This document shows positions 15,826 to 26,252 of a stretch of 64,000 bases of DNA, one piece after another (position 1 is the first letter of the stretch; every line of letters begins with the position of its first letter). The notes under the pieces are model-generated. The model had not been told where the DNA came from and made no database searches. It saw only the letters and a program-made list of their open reading frames with translations. Source of the DNA: Pseudochrobactrum kiredjianiae (GTDB lineage Bacteria > Pseudomonadota > Alphaproteobacteria > Rhizobiales > Rhizobiaceae); the NCBI RefSeq assembly GCF_030362795.1, contig NZ_JAUCBM010000004.1:62001-126000 (forward strand), in the 5' to 3' direction. Position numbers and translations under genes: made by a program.

Positions 15826-17202
15826 TCAGAAGAAATCGAGGCTCACACGGAACATCTGCTCCACATGCTTAACTGCATCACTGGTTGCAAACATTACCAC
15901 ACGATCATTGCGGCGGATATGCAGATCACCATGCGGCTTGATAACTTTTCCGTCACGATAGACTGCGCCAACGCGCAAGCCTGCTGGCAAAGAGATATTA
16001 CGCAATGGCGCACCAACCAGCGGCGAGGTTTCCAGTGCTTCTGCCTCAATCAGTTCCGCCCGCCCGTCATAGACACTATGGACAGAACGGATACGTCCGC
16101 GGCGCACATGCTGCAGAATTTTGGAAATCGTCACGCTTTTCGGACTGACATAGGAATCAATACCAACCGTGTGAATAAACTCCTGATAGGCCGAGTTATT
16201 AATCAGCACCATATTCGACTTACAGCCAAGACGCTTAGCCATAATGCCGGACAGAATATTCGCCTGATCCTGATTGGTCAGCGCCACCATCAGATCGGCA
16301 TCCTGCACTTCTGCTTCGCGCAACAATTCCTGATCCAGCGCACTGCCGTTTAGCACGACGGTCTTATTCAACTCATCCGCAACAAAAGCCGCGCGCTCGC
16401 GATTATGCTCGATGATTTTCAGCCTTGTATGCGGCTGACGCTCTTCCATCTTCTGCGCGACATAAAGCCCGATATTACCGCCACCGGCAATAATAATACG
16501 ACGTGCTTCCGGCTTATCATGACCGAACAGACCGAGCGTGCGGCGCACCTGCTCGCTGGTTGTCACCACATAAGCGATATCACCGGCCAGCAGATGATCC
16601 TCTGAATGAGGAACAAATAACCGGTCATTGCGCACCACACCAACAACCGTGGATGGCAGATCAGGAAACAGATCGGTGAGCTGTTTCAGCGGTGTATTGA
16701 TAATCGGGCAGTCTTCCAGACATTCAATGGCGAAAGCCACCACTTTATCATCGGCAAAGCGCAGCACGTCCGACGCACCAGGCAGCGCAATACGGCGCAG
16801 CACCATGTCACCGACTTCAAGCTCGGGCGAAATCACCACATCAATCGGCATATTATCGCGCGAGAACATCTCCTGATACTGCTTTTGCAGATAGGTTTGT
16901 GCACGGATACGGGCAATCTTGGTCGGCACGTTAAACAACGAATGGGCAACCTGACAGGCCACCATATTGATTTCATCATAGAGCGTAACGGCGATAATCA
17001 TGTCCGCTTCTTCGGCTCCGGCCGCTTCCAGAACATCCGGATGCGAGCCGTGACCGACGAAACCACGAACATCAAGCAAATCACGCACAGCGTGAATCAG
17101 CTTTTCCGATGTATCGATCACCGAAACATCATTCTGCTCGGCAGAGAGCCGCTCAGCGATACCAAAGCCGACCTGACCGGCACCGCAGATGATGATGCGC
17201 AT
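15826..17202 (-). CDS. trkA: Trk potassium uptake regulatory subunit TrkA
   Basis: Peripheral inner-membrane protein that gates the TrkH/TrkG potassium channel through NAD(H) binding. The 458 residues form two tandem RCK units. The first begins IICGAGQVGFGIAERL (Rossmann GxGxxG at 6-11) and the second IIIAGGGNIGLYVAQ at about 235, each followed by a TrkA-C domain. It starts 2 bp after the ntrX stop, so it is translationally close and probably co-transcribed with ntrYX, as in other Rhizobiales. No trkH is seen here. Confidence 0.95.
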   Translation of the reverse strand: MRIIICGAGQVGFGIAERLSAEQNDVSVIDTSEKLIHAVRDLLDVRGFVGHGSHPDVLEAAGAEEADMIIAVTLYDEINMVACQVAHSLFNVPTKIARIRAQTYLQKQYQEMFSRDNMPIDVVISPELEVGDMVLRRIALPGASDVLRFADDKVVAFAIECLEDCPIINTPLKQLTDLFPDLPSTVVGVVRNDRLFVPHSEDHLLAGDIAYVVTTSEQVRRTLGLFGHDKPEARRIIIAGGGNIGLYVAQKMEERQPHTRLKIIEHNRERAAFVADELNKTVVLNGSALDQELLREAEVQDADLMVALTNQDQANILSGIMAKRLGCKSNMVLINNSAYQEFIHTVGIDSYVSPKSVTISKILQHVRRGRIRSVHSVYDGRAELIEAEALETSPLVGAPLRNISLPAGLRVGAVYRDGKVIKPHGDLHIRRNDRVVMFATSDAVKHVEQMFRVSLDFF

Positions 17203-17204
17203 AA

Positions 17205-18566
17205 TTACACTCCGAGCGATTTCAGTTTGCGGTGCAGCGCGGAACGCTCCATACCCACAAACTCAGCCGTACGGGAAATATTACCGCTGAAACGGTTGAT
17301 CTGGGCAACCAGATATTCCTTTTCAAACATTTCACGGGCTTCACGCAGCGGCAGCGCCATAATGTGCTGGTCGGAATCCGTTGGTGTGCGCGGCAGCGTA
17401 TCACCGATTTCCGCAGGCAGCAGATCAGCAGTCACCGGCTCATCAACATCATCGCCACGTGCCAAAATCATCAGGCGTTCCACATTGTTGCGCAACTGGC
17501 GCACATTGCCCGGCCAGCTATGCGACTGCAGAACCGCCATTGCATCATCACTGATACGGCGCGGTTTGATACCGGCCTGCTCGGCGACCTGATTGATAAA
17601 GAAGGACACCAATGACGGAATATCATCGCGGCGCTGTGCCAGAGGCGGCACCTGCACCGGCACAACCGCCAGACGGTGGAACAGATCTTCGCGGAACAGA
17701 CCCTCGGCAATCATGCCTTCAAGATTTTGTGCCGTTGAAGAGATGATACGCACATCAACCTTCACGCGCTTGGTACCACCAACACGTTCAAACTGCTGAT
17801 CGACCAGCACGCGCAGAATCTTATTCTGCGTTTCGCGCGGCATATCGGCAATTTCATCGAGGTAAAGAATACCACCATGGGCTTCTTCCAGCGCGCCGAC
17901 TTTACGCTCGCCACCATCCATTTCGGTACCGAACAGCTCAATTTCCATGCGTTCAGGTGTAATTGTTGCGGCATTCACCGTCACAAAAGGACCATTAGCA
18001 CGGCTCGATAGTGCATGGATTGCTCGCGCAGCCATTTCCTTACCGGAACCCGAAGGCCCTGTAATCATGATACGGCTATTGGTCGGCGCAACACGATCAA
18101 TCGTCTGACGCAACTGGTTCATCGCCAGCGAATTGCCGAGCAACTCAAAGCTATCGCCGGAGCGCTTACGCAGGTTGGAAACCTCACGCTTGAGATTGGA
18201 TGTTTCCAGAGCGCGCTCAGCCACTAGGATCAGACGATCCGCTTTGAACGGCTTTTCGATGAAGTCATAGGCACCGCGACGAATTGCCGAAACAGCAGTT
18301 TCAATATTACCGTGACCGGAAATCATCACTACCGGCAAATCCGGATGCAATTTTTTGATTTCATCCAGCAGCGCCAGTCCGTCCAACCGGCTGCCCTGCA
18401 ACCAGATATCCAGAAAGATCAGGCGCGGCACACGATCATTGATCGCAGCCAATGCGCTATCTGAATCAAATGCGGTACGGGTTTCATGACCTTCGTCGCT
18501 TAAAATACCAGCAACCAGATCACGGATGTCCGTTTCATCATCGACGACGAGAATATCAGAAGCCAT
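17205..18566 (-). CDS. ntrX: Nitrogen assimilation response regulator NtrX
   Basis: Response regulator paired with NtrY, controlling nitrogen metabolism, redox and envelope functions. The receiver domain (1-120) has phospho-acceptor Asp53 (IFLDIW). An AAA+ domain with Walker A GPSGSGKE and a C-terminal Fis-type helix-turn-helix (FSGNISRTAEFVGMERSAL) follow. The GAFTGA loop needed to touch sigma-54 is replaced by TEMDGGERKVGA, as in other alphaproteobacterial NtrX, so it probably acts with sigma-70. ATG at 18566. It follows ntrY by 93 bp and precedes trkA by 2 bp. Confidence 0.96.
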   Translation of the reverse strand: MASDILVVDDETDIRDLVAGILSDEGHETRTAFDSDSALAAINDRVPRLIFLDIWLQGSRLDGLALLDEIKKLHPDLPVVMISGHGNIETAVSAIRRGAYDFIEKPFKADRLILVAERALETSNLKREVSNLRKRSGDSFELLGNSLAMNQLRQTIDRVAPTNSRIMITGPSGSGKEMAARAIHALSSRANGPFVTVNAATITPERMEIELFGTEMDGGERKVGALEEAHGGILYLDEIADMPRETQNKILRVLVDQQFERVGGTKRVKVDVRIISSTAQNLEGMIAEGLFREDLFHRLAVVPVQVPPLAQRRDDIPSLVSFFINQVAEQAGIKPRRISDDAMAVLQSHSWPGNVRQLRNNVERLMILARGDDVDEPVTADLLPAEIGDTLPRTPTDSDQHIMALPLREAREMFEKEYLVAQINRFSGNISRTAEFVGMERSALHRKLKSLGV

Positions 18567-18659
18567 TTAATCCACCTGCCTTGTTCCCATTGCCCTGCTG
18601 ATGCACCATATATCGGCACATTAGCAAGTATTTATAATTAAACTGCTTGCATCTTAGTT

Positions 18660-20921
18660 TCATGCCCGCAGCTCCTCAGTTGTATTACTGCCTGCTTCAA
18701 CCACCGCATCCGGTGATGTTGCAGGAAAAACCATGCGGATCATAGCGCCCCGGCCATTATAAAAATCGGCAGGTGCGTCATGCAGTTCCATATGGCCGCC
18801 ATGATCTTCAACAATTTTACGGACAATCGCGAGGCCAAGGCCGGTGCCTTTTTCACGCGTTGTCATATAAGGCTCAAGCAAACGCTGGCGGTTATCACCG
18901 GGTAAGCCCTTGCCATTATCAATCACTTCAACAATCAGCTGATCACTGTCCTGATAGGCTTTCAGCAAAATATGTCCGCGATAATCGTCCTCGCCGGTTA
19001 CAGCTTCAATCGCTTCACTGGCATTCTTGATAATATTACCAAAAGCCTGTCCCAGCAGACGACTGTCGAAGTGACCATAAAGCGGCACTTCACTCAGGCG
19101 TTGCTCAAAACTGATTTCACTGCGGCTAACTTCCACCAGAAATGCGGCTTCTTTCAGCGCGTTACGCAAATCAATGGTTTCCATTTTCGGCTTCGGCATC
19201 CGAGCAAAAGACGAAAATTCATCCACCATACGACCAATATCGCCGACTTGGCGAACAATGGTTTCAACGCATTGGTCAAAGACTTCTCTGTCCTCGGTAA
19301 TCACCTTACCGTAACGGCGGCGAATACGCTCCGCAGAAAGCTGGATTGGTGTCAGCGGGTTCTTGATCTCATGGGCGATACGGCGTGCCACATCCGCCCA
19401 AGCGGTTGAACGCTGCGCCTGCACCAGATCGGTAATGTCATCAATCGTCACAACATAAGAACGCTCATCAGCAGTGCCGTCCTCAATCGTAATCTGCACG
19501 TTGAAAGTGCTGGTCAGCCCGCCGCGCATCATCGAGACCTGCTCACGGTAAACCGCACGGCCGGAATCGTGTGCAACTTCAAACACCTGCCCGATTTCAG
19601 GAATGTGAGTACTGAGGCTGGTGCCGATAACGACATCCGGCTCTAAGCAGAACATCTGCTCTGCCGAACGGTTGACGATATTAATCAACCCCAGCGCATC
19701 AACGCCGATCACCGCAGCCGTCACACCGGACAACACAGCTTCAGAGAAGCGGCGGCGTTCATCAATCTGATCTTTCGCAGCCATCAGGTCGGTACGCTGG
19801 CTTTTCAGCTCTGCAACCATGTTATTGAAGGTAACGGCAAGCGCGCCGAGATCACCGTCGCTGGAGCGTACCGGCACGGAAACGTCAAGATTACCGGCGG
19901 CGACTTCATCTGCAGCGCCGATCAGCGAGCGGATCGGACGAACCAGACGGTCAGCCACTGCAATCCCTGTCCAGATTGCAGGCAGCAACACGATCAGCAT
20001 CAGACCAAAATAAAGCAGCGCAAAGATCACCTGTGTCGGGATACGATTGGCTTCCATATCCTGATAACGCGCGGTGTTCGCCTCCATCAGGCGCATGGAA
20101 TCCAGAATTTGTGCATCCACACGACGCACCGTATAAAGATATACATCCGGTATTTCGCGCATTTTGATGATTGCGCCAACAAAATTGCTGGTCGGACCCG
20201 GCGGAATAATCACCGGATTACCATCCTTCGCCGTTTCCAGCGCCTCAGATGGTGGTTGTGGCAGATTAGCGCCACCCTGATCGCTGCGCACAGCAACGGA
20301 GCCGTCTTCACGCAATAATTGCGCACCCAGCAAACCGCGCCCCAGTGCCTGCAAGGTCAGCAATTGCACAAAACCATTACGGTCGAGACTGTAAAGCGTG
20401 CGCTGCGCATCCATATCCTGCCACATCGAATAGGTCGCGCTCTGCAGATTACGCGCAGTGTCAGTAAGATAGGCTTGTGTCAGGCTGATAGAAGAATTGA
20501 CGATATTGCGTGTGTTGGTTTCAAACCAGCGATCCAGCCCGAGATTAAGCGTCACACTGGCAACAATCGCCACCACAATCGCCGGAACCGCGGCAATCAG
20601 CGAGAACAGCGCCACAATACGCACATGCAGCCGTGCTGCTGCGCGGCCATGACGGCGCGCCTGCGTAATACGGTAAATTTCACGAATAATCAGTGCCAGC
20701 AGACTGACGACCAGCACGACATTGATAATGATAAGCGCCAAAGTCACATGCAAATCAGGAATAATCGGTGTCACACCGATCATGATCAGAAAGGACGCAA
20801 GTGACGCAATTATCGAGAGAACAACAATGATCACGCCCGGCAGAGCGAGCAAACGGCGATGTTCACTCCCTCGGGCAGGTTTCAATTCACGCAACCATTC
20901 AACCAGACTCGTCTTATCCAT
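18660..20921 (-). CDS. ntrY: Nitrogen regulation sensor histidine kinase NtrY
   Basis: Membrane sensor kinase for NtrX. The 753 residues contain N-terminal transmembrane segments (about 25-110, and again near 300-320), a periplasmic region, HAMP (VADRLVRPIRSLIGAADEV), a PAS domain (about 385-490), the phospho-acceptor His517 in RIAHEIKNP, and a catalytic ATPase domain with NGKGLPG and TGLGLAI. ATG at 20921. It lies between ntrC (84 bp upstream) and ntrX in the continuous minus-strand nitrogen-regulation cluster. The periplasmic ligand is unknown. Confidence 0.96.
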   Translation of the reverse strand: MDKTSLVEWLRELKPARGSEHRRLLALPGVIIVVLSIIASLASFLIMIGVTPIIPDLHVTLALIIINVVLVVSLLALIIREIYRITQARRHGRAAARLHVRIVALFSLIAAVPAIVVAIVASVTLNLGLDRWFETNTRNIVNSSISLTQAYLTDTARNLQSATYSMWQDMDAQRTLYSLDRNGFVQLLTLQALGRGLLGAQLLREDGSVAVRSDQGGANLPQPPSEALETAKDGNPVIIPPGPTSNFVGAIIKMREIPDVYLYTVRRVDAQILDSMRLMEANTARYQDMEANRIPTQVIFALLYFGLMLIVLLPAIWTGIAVADRLVRPIRSLIGAADEVAAGNLDVSVPVRSSDGDLGALAVTFNNMVAELKSQRTDLMAAKDQIDERRRFSEAVLSGVTAAVIGVDALGLINIVNRSAEQMFCLEPDVVIGTSLSTHIPEIGQVFEVAHDSGRAVYREQVSMMRGGLTSTFNVQITIEDGTADERSYVVTIDDITDLVQAQRSTAWADVARRIAHEIKNPLTPIQLSAERIRRRYGKVITEDREVFDQCVETIVRQVGDIGRMVDEFSSFARMPKPKMETIDLRNALKEAAFLVEVSRSEISFEQRLSEVPLYGHFDSRLLGQAFGNIIKNASEAIEAVTGEDDYRGHILLKAYQDSDQLIVEVIDNGKGLPGDNRQRLLEPYMTTREKGTGLGLAIVRKIVEDHGGHMELHDAPADFYNGRGAMIRMVFPATSPDAVVEAGSNTTEELRA

Positions 20922-21005
20922 GTGGTTAATGTATTATGAACCGTTGCCTTCATGCAACAGAATGTTGCACATATGCAACGATAGTGCGGGTGCAACGAGA
21001 AAACC

Positions 21006-22457
21006 TCAGCTGCTTTTAAAAATATTGAGATCGTGATCGCGGATTTTTTTGCGCAGCGTATTGCGGTTTAAACCCAGCAATTCCGCCGCTTTGATTTGAT
21101 TGCCGGATGTAGCCGTCAGGCTTGCTGCTAAAAGCGGATATTCAATCTCTTGTAAAATCCGGTCATAAAGCCCCTGCGGCGGTAGCTGACCGTTGAAGGA
21201 CGCAAAATACTGGCGCAAATAAATCTCTGCCGCATCGCGCAGGCTGGTGATCTGATCTGACTTCAATCCCGCCTCACCGGCAGCTAATGACGGCGGCAGA
21301 TGCTGCAATTCATGACGGATAATCTCGGCGTTGATTTCATCCTGCGGATAAAGCGCAGCCAAGCGGCGCACCAGATTTTCCAGCTCACGCACATTGCCCG
21401 GCCAACTGTAATGGCGCAGCACCGCAAATCCCTCAGTAGTGATCTGTTTCGGCGACAGGCCTTCCTTTTCAACCAGACGGAAGAAATGCTGCACCAAATC
21501 CGGCACATCCTCGCTGCGCTCGCGCAAAGGCGGCATACGCAGCGGCACCACATTCAGCCGGTAATATAAATCTTCGCGGAACTGGCCTTTTTGAATTTGC
21601 TTGAGCAAATCCTTGTTGGTGGCCGCAACAATACGCACATCGGTTTTAATCGGTGTGCGCCCGCCAACGGTCATATATTCGCCCTGCTGAAGCACGCGCA
21701 ACAAGCGCGTCTGCGCTTCCATCGGCATATCACCGATTTCATCGAGGAATAGCGTACCGCCATTGGCCTGCTCAAAGCGCCCTGAAAAGCGCTGCTGCGC
21801 GCCGGTAAAGGCACCTTTCTCATGGCCGAACAATTCAGATTCAATCAGATCGCGCGGAATAGCCGCCATATTGATCGCCACAAATGGCCCGTTACGGCGA
21901 CGACCATATTCATGCAAAGCGCGGGCAACCAGCTCTTTACCTGTACCGGATTCCCCTGTGATCATCAGTGTCAGATCAGTCTGCATCATCCGCGCCAGCA
22001 CACGATAAACATCCTGCATCGCGACAGAGCGGCCAACCAATGGCATATTTTCAGCCTGCTCGTCGCTCTCCTGCTTTGCCTGTACCGGCTTTGGCTCAGA
22101 CAGCGCACGCCGCAGCAGGCTCACCATCTCACTCAGGTCAAAAGGCTTGGGCAGATAATCATAGGCTCCGGCCTCCGAGGCGCGGATAGCCGTCATGAAA
22201 GTATTTTGTGCACTCATCACCACAACCGGCAAATCAGGGCGCGCTTTGCGGATACGTGGCAAAATCTCAAAGACAGAACCATCCCGCATATTCACATCGC
22301 TGATAACCAAATCGCCTTCGCCACTCGTGACAAGCGCCCAGAGGGCTGCACGATTGCTGGCAAGACGCACAGTATAACCAGCCCTTGTCAGCGCTTGATT
22401 GAGCACTGTACGCATGGCTGCATCATCTTCAGCAACGATGATTACCGGTTCATTCAA
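21006..22457 (-). CDS. ntrC: Nitrogen regulator NtrC (NR-I), sigma-54 activator
   Basis: Phosphorylated by NtrB under nitrogen limitation and activates sigma-54 promoters such as glnA and glnK. The receiver domain has Asp54 (VISDVNM). The AAA+ domain has Walker A GESGTGKE and the intact sigma-54 contact loop GAFTGA. The C-terminal Fis-type helix-turn-helix reads [19 protein letters not shown]. The 483 residues match the family length. ATG at 22457, 66 bp after the ntrB stop. The intact GAFTGA contrasts with its paralogue NtrX in the same cluster. Confidence 0.97.
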   Translation of the reverse strand: MNEPVIIVAEDDAAMRTVLNQALTRAGYTVRLASNRAALWALVTSGEGDLVISDVNMRDGSVFEILPRIRKARPDLPVVVMSAQNTFMTAIRASEAGAYDYLPKPFDLSEMVSLLRRALSEPKPVQAKQESDEQAENMPLVGRSVAMQDVYRVLARMMQTDLTLMITGESGTGKELVARALHEYGRRRNGPFVAINMAAIPRDLIESELFGHEKGAFTGAQQRFSGRFEQANGGTLFLDEIGDMPMEAQTRLLRVLQQGEYMTVGGRTPIKTDVRIVAATNKDLLKQIQKGQFREDLYYRLNVVPLRMPPLRERSEDVPDLVQHFFRLVEKEGLSPKQITTEGFAVLRHYSWPGNVRELENLVRRLAALYPQDEINAEIIRHELQHLPPSLAAGEAGLKSDQITSLRDAAEIYLRQYFASFNGQLPPQGLYDRILQEIEYPLLAASLTATSGNQIKAAELLGLNRNTLRKKIRDHDLNIFKSS

Positions 22458-22523
22458 TGTCTTACTCCCAACACATAAAACATTATATTACAGATAATTA
22501 TATCAATTTCCTGATAGTTAAAT

Positions 22524-23645
22524 TTAAATATCAGAATGTTCGTTCTTCCAGACAGGTAGTAAAATGCGGAAGATGGTTTTCCCTGAAAAACTCTCGCATT
22601 CAATCATACCGCCATGATCGGCAATGATCTTGGCAACCAGTGGCAAGCCAAGTCCTGAGCCATTGGTTTTGGTGGTGATAAACGGGTCAAACAGGATCGG
22701 CAGAATATCTGATGCAACACCGCCGCCATTATCAATAACGCAAAATTCCAGCGGCAAAGACAGGCGCTCACCGGTTGCCGGAACAGTCATATGCATACCA
22801 GCCTTATAGGCAGAGGTCAGAAGGATTTCACCTTTTCGCCCCGAGCGCTCCTCCGGTTCTATCGCCTCAGCCGCATTCTTAATCAGGTTGAGAAAGACCT
22901 GTATCAACTGATCCCGATTGCCCCAGACTCGCGGCAAGGACGGATCATATTCCTCGCGAATAGTGACATGAGAAGCGAAGCCATGGCTGGCCAGCGTTTT
23001 GACATGCCCCAGAACGGTATGCAGGTTGACGGCAGAGCGTTCAATCGGACGCTCATCGGAAAACACATTCATCCGGTCGACCAGAGCGACAATACGATCA
23101 GCTTCATCACGAATGAGTTGGGTCAGCTCGCAATCTGCTTCATTGGCGGCATCGCGGGCGGACATTTCCAGCAATTGCGCTGCACCACGAATACCTGAAA
23201 GCGGGTTCTTGATTTCATGTGCCAGCATTGCTGCCAGACCGGTAACTGAACGTGCCGCGCCACGATGGCTCATCTGGCGATTGAGCTTCTCTGCCATGGC
23301 TGTTTCTTTAAACAGGATAACCACCTGATCCGGCTTTTCGCTGACCGGCGTAACCTGCACATCCACCATCCGCTCTGCGCCCATGCGCGGCGATGACATA
23401 TCAATATGATATTCATTGACCGCAGTGCCGCTGTGTATGACCTGTGCGATTAAGCTGATCAGCGGACTTGCAGGCGGCAAAAAATATTCAAGCCCATGTC
23501 GCCGGATGATTGCAGCACTGGAGCGGAAAAACACCTCAGCTTGCGCATTGGCATAGCTAATCTGTCCGTTTGCTCCGGCCATAATCACAGCCTGCGGCAG
23601 CGTATTCAGCACATAATCAGACAGAGGCAGCGTGGCATTACCCAT
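22524..23645 (-). CDS. ntrB: Nitrogen sensor kinase NtrB (NR-II)
   Basis: Cytoplasmic kinase/phosphatase that controls NtrC according to PII signalling. An N-terminal PAS domain (10-115), phospho-acceptor His143 in LAHEIKNPLSG, and an ATPase domain with NLIKNAAEAIE, the G1 box CVIDNGGGV and GSGLGLPLV make a complete 373-residue protein with no membrane segment. The ATG overlaps the dusB stop by one base (TGATG), so the two are translationally coupled. Confidence 0.97.
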   Translation of the reverse strand: MGNATLPLSDYVLNTLPQAVIMAGANGQISYANAQAEVFFRSSAAIIRRHGLEYFLPPASPLISLIAQVIHSGTAVNEYHIDMSSPRMGAERMVDVQVTPVSEKPDQVVILFKETAMAEKLNRQMSHRGAARSVTGLAAMLAHEIKNPLSGIRGAAQLLEMSARDAANEADCELTQLIRDEADRIVALVDRMNVFSDERPIERSAVNLHTVLGHVKTLASHGFASHVTIREEYDPSLPRVWGNRDQLIQVFLNLIKNAAEAIEPEERSGRKGEILLTSAYKAGMHMTVPATGERLSLPLEFCVIDNGGGVASDILPILFDPFITTKTNGSGLGLPLVAKIIADHGGMIECESFSGKTIFRILLPVWKNEHSDI

Positions 23646-24667
23646 CAGGCTGCATCCTTGAGCGATTTATTGCCGGATACCGGTGCCACTCCTGAGAAGA
23701 TATCTGCCAGTATGGTGGAAACTTCCTGCGCATTACCGGAAGTCATCAGTGCTTTTTTGACCGTATCTGGTACATCCGCTGTATGGCGCTCCATATACCA
23801 GCCCAGATGTTTACGGGCATGGCGCACACCGGTTTTCTCACCATAATGCTCCAGCATGCCATGGTAATGGGCAAGCACATAATCACTTAAGTTAGCCGGA
23901 GCGGCCTTATTTACATCCCCACGCAACGCATCGGCGATTTGACCCGCCAGCCACGGCTGACCATAGGCTGCACGGCCAATCATCACCGCATCCGCACCGG
24001 AGCGCTGCATAATTTCCTGCACATCGGCAGCACTGCCAACATCGCCATTTGCAACAAGCGGCACAGAGATCACTTCACGTACGGCGCGGATAGCATCCCA
24101 ATCGGCATGACCGGTATAGAACTGACAGCGCGTGCGGCCATGCACAGTAATCATCTGCACACCCGCTTCCACTGCACGTCGCGCCAGTTCCGGCGCATTG
24201 ATGGAATTGTGATCCCAGCCAAGCCGCATCTTCAGCGTTACCGGCACTTTCACCGCTTGCACGGTCGCTTCAATCAGTGTCAGCGCATGATCCAGATCGC
24301 GCATCAGTGCCGAACCGGAATAACCGCCGGTTACCTTTTTGGCAGGGCAACCCATATTAATATCAACAATATCCGCACCTTCTGCCTCGGCAATCTTGGC
24401 GGCCTCGCCCATCCAATGGGCTTCGCGCCCTGCGAGTTGTACGACATGGGTCTGCAGATCACCGCGCTCCATACGCTTACGGCTCTCAGAATGATGATTA
24501 CACAATTCCGCACTGGCCACCATTTCCGAGACCACCAGCCCTGCACCGGCCTCCCATGCCCGACGGCGAAACGGCAGATCGGACACACCGGACATCGGCG
24601 CCAAAAACACGCGATTGCGAATTTCTACGGGTCCGATCTTTAATGGCAGGGTTGCGGTCGTCATCAT
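23645..24667 (-). CDS. dusB: tRNA-dihydrouridine synthase B (NifR3-like)
   Basis: FMN enzyme that reduces uridine to dihydrouridine in the tRNA D-loop. The 340-residue TIM-barrel starts VFLAPMSGVSD (FMN loop, 21-31) and has catalytic Cys107 in NMGCPAKKV and the arginine motif KMRLGW. The association with ntrB is long known in rhizobia and Rhodobacter, where the gene was called nifR3. It is the first gene of the nitrogen regulation run; the promoter lies in the 281-bp divergent spacer shared with ispDF, which also carries a modular repeat. ATG at 24667, with a second ATG immediately after. Confidence 0.95.
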   Translation of the reverse strand: MMTTATLPLKIGPVEIRNRVFLAPMSGVSDLPFRRRAWEAGAGLVVSEMVASAELCNHHSESRKRMERGDLQTHVVQLAGREAHWMGEAAKIAEAEGADIVDINMGCPAKKVTGGYSGSALMRDLDHALTLIEATVQAVKVPVTLKMRLGWDHNSINAPELARRAVEAGVQMITVHGRTRCQFYTGHADWDAIRAVREVISVPLVANGDVGSAADVQEIMQRSGADAVMIGRAAYGQPWLAGQIADALRGDVNKAAPANLSDYVLAHYHGMLEHYGEKTGVRHARKHLGWYMERHTADVPDTVKKALMTSGNAQEVSTILADIFSGVAPVSGNKSLKDAA

Positions 24668-24800
24668 CAGCCTAAAAATTATGCAATATTAAAAACGCTC
24701 AAACTTTAAGCAGATTTATAGGTTTTATCAGCTTCATGCAAGAAAAAGCGGATTCGTCGCAATGCGATTAACCGATGAATCCATTATCAAAAAAACATCA

Positions 24801-24911
24801 CTAGAGCGCCGTACGCCCTCTTGGGCGCACAAAGGTCGCTCTAGATTCTTTAATGATCGCATTATCACTGGCTGTCCAAGTTGTTCCAACTTGACTGTGA
24901 AATGCTCTAGC
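24801..24911 (-). repeat. Modular intergenic repeat, A plus C modules, inverted orientation
   Basis: The plus strand reads CTAGAGCG to CGCTCTAG (24801-24844, A module with inner hairpin GCCCTCTTGGGC). It then runs through a linker to the inverted C module ending TGAAATGCTCTAG. About 108 bp between the TAGAGC and GCTCTA borders. It fills most of the dusB-ispDF divergent spacer. Confidence 0.85.
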
Positions 24912-24948
24912 ATTTCACGTCACGAGGCGGTATTCGCTATAAACACAG

Positions 24949-26178
24949 GTGTGGCAGCTCGGAAAGGCTTATCTCATTCGCACAGCAGCAGTTATAGTCG
25001 CCGCAGGACGCGGAGAACGCGCCGGTCAGAGCACCGAAGGCCCTAAACAATATCGCCGCATCGGCGGCCAGGCCGTGCTGGCGCATACTTTACGCACCTT
25101 TCTGGCTTGCGAGCAGATTTCGCCCGTTGTTGTGGTCATCCATGCCGACGATCACGACCTTTATCACGCTGCGCTGAAACGCGCTGATATTGATGCCTCG
25201 CGCCTGAAGCTCGTGACCGGCGGCCCGACACGTCAGGAATCAACGCGTCTAGGTTTGCTGGCTTTGCAGGACGATGCGCCGGATTATGTGATGATCCATG
25301 ATGGTGTGCGCCCATTCATCACGCAAGACCTGCTCAAACGCATTATCATTGCCTTGCATCCGCAAACCGGTGTGCTGCCAGCCCTTGCGGTTTCTGATAC
25401 ACTGAAACAGGCTGGCGGTGATGCACTGGTCACCAAAACCGTGCCACGTGCAGGACTATTTGCGGCGCAGACACCGCAGAGCTTTCCCTTTGCGCCTATA
25501 TTGGATGCGCATAATGCAGCATTTGCACTGGGACGCACAGATTTTACCGATGATTCCGCCATTGCTGAATGGCAGAGCATTCCTGTTCGTGTGGTCGAAG
25601 GCTCAGCCGACAACACTAAAATTACATGGGCAAAGGATATTGAAATGGCTGATCAGCGCTTGCGTCAGGATATGGTTGCTTTTCCGGACATCCGCACGGG
25701 TAATGGTTACGACGTCCATAGTTTCGAACCGGGCGACCATGTGTGGCTCTGCGGTGTAAAAATCCCGCATGATTTTAAGCTTAACGGGCATTCCGACGCC
25801 GATGTGGCGCTGCATGCGCTGACCGATGCTTTGCTCGCCACCCGTGGCGCAGGCGATATCGGCACACATTTTCCGCCGTCTGACCCGCAATGGAAAGGCG
25901 CTGCCTCACGGCAATTTGTCGAATTTGCCGTCAAAACTGTGCGCGATGCCGGTGGACGCATTGCCAATGCCGATATTACACTGATTGCTGAAGAGCCGAA
26001 AATCGGCCCGCATCGCGAAGCTATGACTGCTGAACTCAGCGATATGCTGGGTGTGAGTGTGGATCGGGTTTCGGTCAAAGCCACAACCAACGAGAAAATG
26101 GGCTTTGTCGGCCGCAAGGAAGGCATTGCCTCGATTGTAACCGTTAGCGTTATCTATCCGGGTGAAGTCCCCGCATAA
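24949..26178 (+). CDS. ispDF: Bifunctional IspD/IspF enzyme of the MEP isoprenoid pathway
   Basis: Residues 1-235 are the cytidylyltransferase ([14 protein letters not shown] near the start, [15 protein letters not shown] in the middle) that makes CDP-methylerythritol. Residues 245-409 are the cyclodiphosphate synthase, with the metal ligands of GYDVHSF and NGHSDADV. The fusion is usual in alphaproteobacteria. No ATG is available at the N-terminus. I use GTG at 24949; an in-frame ATT at 24976 follows GGAAAGG at an ideal distance and is a possible unusual start. It heads the ispDF-cinA pair; the cinA start is 71 bp downstream. Confidence 0.95.
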   Translation: MWQLGKAYLIRTAAVIVAAGRGERAGQSTEGPKQYRRIGGQAVLAHTLRTFLACEQISPVVVVIHADDHDLYHAALKRADIDASRLKLVTGGPTRQESTRLGLLALQDDAPDYVMIHDGVRPFITQDLLKRIIIALHPQTGVLPALAVSDTLKQAGGDALVTKTVPRAGLFAAQTPQSFPFAPILDAHNAAFALGRTDFTDDSAIAEWQSIPVRVVEGSADNTKITWAKDIEMADQRLRQDMVAFPDIRTGNGYDVHSFEPGDHVWLCGVKIPHDFKLNGHSDADVALHALTDALLATRGAGDIGTHFPPSDPQWKGAASRQFVEFAVKTVRDAGGRIANADITLIAEEPKIGPHREAMTAELSDMLGVSVDRVSVKATTNEKMGFVGRKEGIASIVTVSVIYPGEVPA

Positions 26179-26209
26179 AAGGAAACTAATCATGAGTCTC
26201 GTTGCGCAT

Positions 26210-26252
26210 CATGTTCCCCAAAAGTGTGCAGCGGTTTTGGGACAAGAACATG
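26210..26252. repeat. B-type palindromic repeat overlapping the cinA start
   Basis: Outer arms CATGTT / AACATG, inner CCCAAAA / TTTTGGG, and the middle GTGTGCAGCGG. Its final ATG is the likely cinA start codon. It belongs to the same family as 31085, 60729 and 37638. Confidence 0.85.
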
